From Vibrio gazogenes (GTDB lineage: Bacteria; Pseudomonadota; Gammaproteobacteria; Enterobacterales; Vibrionaceae), in assembly GCF_023920225.1 (NCBI RefSeq), contig NZ_CP092587.1, positions 2,728,001-2,792,000 on the forward strand: a DNA stretch of 64,000 bases, written 5' to 3'. The translations under genes were made by a program, and so were the position numbers. The notes beneath the pieces are model-generated. The model had not been told where the DNA came from. It was given only the letters and a program-made list of their open reading frames with translations, and made no database searches. Below, piece by piece: positions 59,648-64,000 of this stretch (within the stretch, counting starts at the first letter, position 1; each line of letters begins with the position of its first letter).

Positions 59648-62239
59648 ATGATCGATAATCCCACCTCAAATAAAGCACCAGAAAGTAAACATACGCCCAT
59701 GATGCAACAGTATCTGAAGCTCAAGGCCGAAAATCCTGATATTTTGCTGTTTTATCGTATGGGGGACTTTTACGAGCTATTTTATGATGATGCGAAACGC
59801 GCTTCTCAATTGCTTGATATTTCACTGACCAAACGGGGCGCATCCGCAGGAGAGCCCATTCCGATGGCCGGTGTTCCTTTCCATGCCGTTGAAGGTTATT
59901 TAGCCAAGCTGGTTCAGCTCGGTGAATCGGTTGCAATTTGCGAGCAAATCGGAGACCCCGCCACCAGTAAAGGTCCGGTAGAGCGTAAAGTTGTCCGTAT
60001 CGTGACACCGGGAACCATCACTGACGAAGCCCTGTTGCCGGAACGACTCGATAACCTGATTGCTGCCATTTACCAACAAGGTCAACAGTTCGGCTATGCC
60101 ACACTTGATATGACTTCAGGTCGTTTTCAGCTCTGTGAGCTGGATAGTGAAGAGTCGATGGCGGCAGAATTACAAAGAACTGCACCGAAAGAACTGCTCT
60201 TTCCTGAGGATTTTCAGGCCGTTCACCTCATGGGAAACCGGAAAGGAAACCGCCGTCGCCCGGTATGGGAATTTGAACTGGACACCGCCAAACAACAGTT
60301 AAACCAACAGTTCGGCACCAAAGATTTAGTGGGCTTCGGGGTCGAGACGGCCGAGAAAGGATTGTGTGCCGCGGGCTGTCTGATTCAGTATGCCAAAGAT
60401 ACGCAAAGAACTGCGCTCCCTCATATTCGCGCCCTGATCTATGATCGCCAAGACACGACCGTGATTATGGATGCCGCCACCCGGCGTAATCTGGAACTGA
60501 CCCAAAATCTTTCCGGAGGAACGGAACACACGTTGGCCGAAGTGCTTGATCACTGTGCGACCCCGATGGGAAGCCGAATGCTCAAACGTTGGTTGCATCA
60601 ACCGACGCGTCAGATTGAAGTGCTTAATCATCGGCTTGATGCCATCGGTGAACTCAAAGAACAAGGCGCTTTCAGCGACGTACAGCCGATATTGAAACAA
60701 ATTGGTGATATCGAACGGATTTTGGCTCGCTTAGCCATTCGTTCAGCTCGTCCCCGAGATCTGGCTCGTCTGCGTCACGCCCTGCATCAGTTACCGACGT
60801 TGCAGACAAGCCTCTCATCACTGACACATCCACACTTGCAGCAACTGGCCCAATATTGTCAACCGATTGAGTCGATCGCAACCTTACTAGAACAAGCAAT
60901 AGTAGAAAATCCTCCCGTGGTGATCCGCGACGGTGGTGTGATTGCCACGGGCTATCACGCGGAACTGGATGAATGGCGTAATTTGGCCGATGGTGCAACC
61001 GAATATTTGGCACAACTGGAACATGACGAGCGAGAACGTCATGGCATCGATACGCTGAAAGTCGGTTATAATAATGTCCATGGATTTTATATTCAGGTGA
61101 GCCGGGGACAGAGTCATCTGGTACCGCCTTACTATGTGCGCCGTCAGACGCTGAAAAATGCAGAACGCTACATCATTCCGGAACTCAAAGAACATGAAGA
61201 TAAGGTGCTGAATTCAAAATCAAAAGCACTGTCTCTGGAGAAGCAGCTCTGGGAAGCATTATTTGATCAATTATTGCCTTACCTGGCGCAACTTCAAGAA
61301 CTCTCTGCTGCCATATCGCAACTTGATGTACTACAAAACCTAGCGGAACGGGCGGATACGCTAGATTACTGTCGTCCGGAGCTTACCACAGAAGCAGGGA
61401 TTCATATTCAGTCAGGTCGTCATCCGGTTGTCGAACAGGTGATGCAAGACCCCTTTATTGCCAACCCGGTAGCACTACATCCTCAACGGAAAATGCTGAT
61501 TATTACCGGTCCGAATATGGGCGGTAAATCAACCTATATGCGCCAGACAGCGCTGATTGCATTGATGGCACATATTGGTTGCTATGTCCCTGCGGAATCC
61601 GCCAAAATCGGCCTCATTGATCGCATCTTCACCCGAATTGGTGCATCGGATGATCTGGCTTCGGGCCGTTCAACCTTTATGGTTGAGATGACGGAAACAG
61701 CTAATATTTTACACAATGCCACCCAATATAGTTTGGTGTTGATGGATGAAATCGGGCGCGGCACCAGTACCTACGATGGTCTTTCTCTGGCATGGGCAAG
61801 TGCCGAGTGGCTGGCAACGGAGATAGGCGCACTGACACTGTTCGCCACACATTATTTCGAATTAACCGAACTCCCTGAATTACTGCCGCATCTCGCCAAT
61901 GTCCACCTCGATGCTGTCGAACATGGCGATAGCATTGCATTTATGCACGCAGTTCAGGAGGGGGCAGCCAGTAAATCTTACGGATTAGCCGTCGCCGGAC
62001 TGGCCGGTGTGCCGAAAGCGGTGATCAAAAATGCGCGAATGAAGCTATCTCAGTTGGAGCAAAACCACCAGTTGGATGGAAAGCGGACAGGACAATCGCC
62101 TGTGGTTGATGTCGCCAATCAACTGAGCTTGATGCCGGAGCCATCCGAAGTCGAGAAACAACTCGCAGAACTCGACCCTGATAGCCTCACACCGAGACAG
62201 GCGCTCGAACAACTCTATCTACTGAAGCGTTATCTCTAA
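59648..62239 (+). CDS. mutS: DNA mismatch repair protein MutS
   Basis: 863 residues. Mismatch-binding domain with the Phe-x-Glu motif in GDFYELF near residue 40, connector, lever and clamp domains, and a C-terminal ABC-type ATPase with Walker [10 protein letters not shown] (about 620), [12 protein letters not shown] and the C-terminal tetramerisation tail. In Vibrio, mutS normally neighbours pncC-recA; here the pectin island separates them. Confidence 0.98.
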   Translation: MIDNPTSNKAPESKHTPMMQQYLKLKAENPDILLFYRMGDFYELFYDDAKRASQLLDISLTKRGASAGEPIPMAGVPFHAVEGYLAKLVQLGESVAICEQIGDPATSKGPVERKVVRIVTPGTITDEALLPERLDNLIAAIYQQGQQFGYATLDMTSGRFQLCELDSEESMAAELQRTAPKELLFPEDFQAVHLMGNRKGNRRRPVWEFELDTAKQQLNQQFGTKDLVGFGVETAEKGLCAAGCLIQYAKDTQRTALPHIRALIYDRQDTTVIMDAATRRNLELTQNLSGGTEHTLAEVLDHCATPMGSRMLKRWLHQPTRQIEVLNHRLDAIGELKEQGAFSDVQPILKQIGDIERILARLAIRSARPRDLARLRHALHQLPTLQTSLSSLTHPHLQQLAQYCQPIESIATLLEQAIVENPPVVIRDGGVIATGYHAELDEWRNLADGATEYLAQLEHDERERHGIDTLKVGYNNVHGFYIQVSRGQSHLVPPYYVRRQTLKNAERYIIPELKEHEDKVLNSKSKALSLEKQLWEALFDQLLPYLAQLQELSAAISQLDVLQNLAERADTLDYCRPELTTEAGIHIQSGRHPVVEQVMQDPFIANPVALHPQRKMLIITGPNMGGKSTYMRQTALIALMAHIGCYVPAESAKIGLIDRIFTRIGASDDLASGRSTFMVEMTETANILHNATQYSLVLMDEIGRGTSTYDGLSLAWASAEWLATEIGALTLFATHYFELTELPELLPHLANVHLDAVEHGDSIAFMHAVQEGAASKSYGLAVAGLAGVPKAVIKNARMKLSQLEQNHQLDGKRTGQSPVVDVANQLSLMPEPSEVEKQLAELDPDSLTPRQALEQLYLLKRYL

Positions 62240-62278
62240 ATCAACCGTTACCTTGAATCAACCGTCATCTTAAAAATT

Positions 62279-62304
62279 AAGCGCAGCCATTGAGCTGCGC
62301 TTTT
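62279..62304 (+). terminator. mutS terminator
   Basis: AAGCGCAGC CATTGA GCTGCGCTT followed by TT; perfect 9-bp stem 39 bp after mutS. It also faces the convergent HD-GYP gene. Confidence 0.8.
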
Positions 62305-62328
62305 CAATCTTATCTTCTCATCGATTCG

Positions 62329-63891
62329 TTATACTGTAGGCATGTACGACTGACTATCGTCATATTCCTGAAGAATCCGGAAAAAGTCCGCTTGTCGGCG
62401 CTCAAAAATATCTACCAATTGTGGATCAAACGTCTCACCCGAATGTTTATGGATATAAGTGACGATCTCTTTTTCACCCCATGGTTCTTTATAACAACGC
62501 CGACTTGCCAATGCATCAAAGACATCCGCCAACGCAACAATACGACCATAAATATGAATATCCGTGCCGGATAGACCTCGCGGATAGCCGAGACCATTCC
62601 AGCATTCATGATGCTGACTGGCAATAATGGCCCCGGCTTGCATGACCGGCTGATGCGAGCCTTTCAAACAATTCTCTCCCACGGTGGTATGCTTTTTCAT
62701 TAGTGTTCGTTCTTCATCATTTAATTTGCCCGGCTTATTCAAAATATAATCAGGGATGCTAATTTTGCCGATATCATGGAGGGGGGCGGCATAGAATATC
62801 TCTTCACACTGAGCCGGACTCAAACCAAGCTCTTCGGCCATGAGTCGGGAATAATAAGCAACACGACGAACATGGTTACCTGTTTCTTTAGAGCGGCTTT
62901 CAGCCAAGCCACAAATCGCATAAACAATCTCTTTCTGAGTATTCCTCAAGCTATCATTGAGCCGTAAGTTGTCCAAAGCGATAGCCATGTTATTACAGAA
63001 CATAGCAATCAGATTCATATCAACATTTTTAAACTGATGCTTGCCGGTAATATTCAGGATGGTTTCCACACCGTTGATATTAGAAATATGGTAAATATTG
63101 TCTTCTTGATAATGAAGTGCTTGGTCACTATCCCGAGCAACATTGAAATTTTCCTGAGAGATTGACGCTTTGAACGCTTGTGTGGAGATATCCCCAATCT
63201 GAGCCAATACATGTATATCATCGATATTTTTTTCAGCCAATCCCCCTTCGATTTCAGACAGCATTGTGCCATCTTTCATATACAGCAACGATGAGACTTG
63301 CTCCAAGACATCCTGAGCAAAACTATCCATTGATTTGTGTTTGAGGATATTGGCTGTCGCACCGATGACTTTTTCCAAACCAAGCTTATGATTCTCCAAA
63401 GCAGATATATCACGGTAGGAACGTATTGCCGTATAAACCGTCGAATGAAGTTTACGTTTGGTCAGTTCGGTCTTCTCCCGATAATCATTAATATCATATT
63501 GTTCAATAATATCTTTTTCCGGAACGGTTCCCGGCTGACCAGTACGCAAAATAATCCGGACCAGATGATTGCCTTGCACATCACGAATATATTCAGCCAC
63601 CTCCAAACCCGCTTCTTCCGTTTCCATCACCACATCCAATAGGACCACCGCGATATCATTTTCAGATGACAGAATCTCTTTTGCCTGAGCCACATTATAT
63701 GCACTGAAAAATATGAGCCCTTTGCCGTCGAATTGAGTTCGATTCAAAGCCAGTTTCGTGATTGTGTGCATGCCGTCTTCATCATCGACAATCAGTATTT
63801 TCCACCTCGAAGGTTCGTCTTTACAGGTGTTAATTTGAGATGATTGACTAAGATTTCCTGACTCATCAAATAGCATATCCTGCTCTGACAT
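62329..63891 (-). CDS. Response regulator with DUF3369 and HD-GYP domain (predicted c-di-GMP phosphodiesterase)
   Basis: 520 residues: REC receiver (about 30-155, acidic pair DDE and phospho-acceptor Asp86 in LLDVVME), a GAF-like DUF3369 domain (about 175-330) and C-terminal HD-GYP (about 340-510). Visible HD-GYP residues: HDIGKISIPDYILNKPGKL, and HHECWNGLGYP with the GYP triad intact. Likely hydrolyses cyclic di-GMP on phosphorylation. No cognate kinase is in the window; one may lie past the right edge. Confidence 0.9.
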   Translation of the reverse strand: MSEQDMLFDESGNLSQSSQINTCKDEPSRWKILIVDDEDGMHTITKLALNRTQFDGKGLIFFSAYNVAQAKEILSSENDIAVVLLDVVMETEEAGLEVAEYIRDVQGNHLVRIILRTGQPGTVPEKDIIEQYDINDYREKTELTKRKLHSTVYTAIRSYRDISALENHKLGLEKVIGATANILKHKSMDSFAQDVLEQVSSLLYMKDGTMLSEIEGGLAEKNIDDIHVLAQIGDISTQAFKASISQENFNVARDSDQALHYQEDNIYHISNINGVETILNITGKHQFKNVDMNLIAMFCNNMAIALDNLRLNDSLRNTQKEIVYAICGLAESRSKETGNHVRRVAYYSRLMAEELGLSPAQCEEIFYAAPLHDIGKISIPDYILNKPGKLNDEERTLMKKHTTVGENCLKGSHQPVMQAGAIIASQHHECWNGLGYPRGLSGTDIHIYGRIVALADVFDALASRRCYKEPWGEKEIVTYIHKHSGETFDPQLVDIFERRQADFFRILQEYDDSQSYMPTV

Positions 63892-64000
63892 TTCCTTCCC
63901 CTCTCTGATCCCAGCTGAACCTGACTGTTTTTATTTATCCATTCACCATGTGTGAACTTGATTTTCACTACTTTACCAATCAATTTTAGTATATGAATAA
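63892..64000. other. Upstream region of the HD-GYP gene at window edge
   Basis: No gene identified in this 109-bp end; it should contain the translation start signals and perhaps the promoter of the HD-GYP gene. GAGGGGAAGGA just before its ATG is a strong ribosome binding site. Confidence 0.5.

Noticed and set aside
41253..62304. Transposase, integrase or attachment-site repeats flanking the pectin island
   Set aside because: None of the open frames resembles a mobility enzyme and I could not see matching direct repeats at the two ends by eye.

Overview
The window is a stretch of gamma-proteobacterial chromosome, almost certainly from a Vibrio. The housekeeping genes and their order (lpoA-yraN-diaA-dolP, sspAB, rplM-rpsI, zapE/zapG-degQ-degS, rpsP-rimM-trmD-rplS, ffh, ypjD-corB, luxS, gshA, oadGAB, a Ser/Arg tRNA array, csrA, lysC, alaS, recX-recA-pncC, mutS) match the backbone I know from Vibrio cholerae chromosome 1. 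The species cannot be fixed from sequence alone.

Layout. 1-5600: the 5' part of rnpB (minus strand, cut by the window edge), then an accessory patch with a MATE exporter, a divergent LysR regulator, a Cache-type chemoreceptor and a decayed carboxymuconolactone decarboxylase remnant. 5650-11160: rsmI, the envelope/replication cluster lpoA-yraN-diaA-dolP, and sspA-sspB. 11500-17000: rplM-rpsI, zapE, zapG and the periplasmic proteases degQ and degS, with a good sigma-E type promoter before degQ. 17050-20590: rplS-trmD-rimM-rpsP and ffh. 20830-29800: ypjD, corB, luxS, gshA, an M16 zinc-protease lipoprotein, a DedA-like membrane protein and a quinone oxidoreductase-like protein. 29925-33150: the Na+-pumping oxaloacetate decarboxylase. 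33430-34105: six tRNA genes (Ser-Arg-Ser-Arg-Arg-Arg in transcription order). 34380-41170: csrA, lysC, alaS, recX, recA with a LexA box, and pncC.

41300-59390 is the main accessory feature: an 18-kb pectin/oligogalacturonide utilisation island between pncC and mutS. It holds the regulator KdgR, a catabolic set (kduD, kdgF, an RpiB-family isomerase, kdgK, eda), an import operon (togMNAB) with a PL2 exo-lyase, the outer-membrane porin KdgM, a PL9 exo-lyase carrying a lipobox, a sodium:solute symporter and oligogalacturonide lyase Ogl (PL22). The pieces make a route: KdgM passes oligogalacturonides through the outer membrane, the PL9 lipoprotein trims them, TogMNAB and/or the symporter import them, PL2 and Ogl cut them to 4-deoxy-5-keto-uronate, KdgF plus the RpiB-like isomerase and KduD convert this to KDG, and KdgK/Eda give pyruvate and glyceraldehyde-3-phosphate. 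Candidate KdgR operators lie before kduD, kdgK, in the togM/kdgM divergent region and before the symporter. No kduI, no endo-pectate lyase and no pectin esterase are encoded here.

59650-64000: mutS and a convergent response regulator with an HD-GYP domain. No CRISPR array, prophage or intact insertion sequence was seen. The most unusual points are the island and its substituted isomerase, the lipobox on the PL9 enzyme, the absence of petABC between rpsI and sspA, and several leader hairpins.
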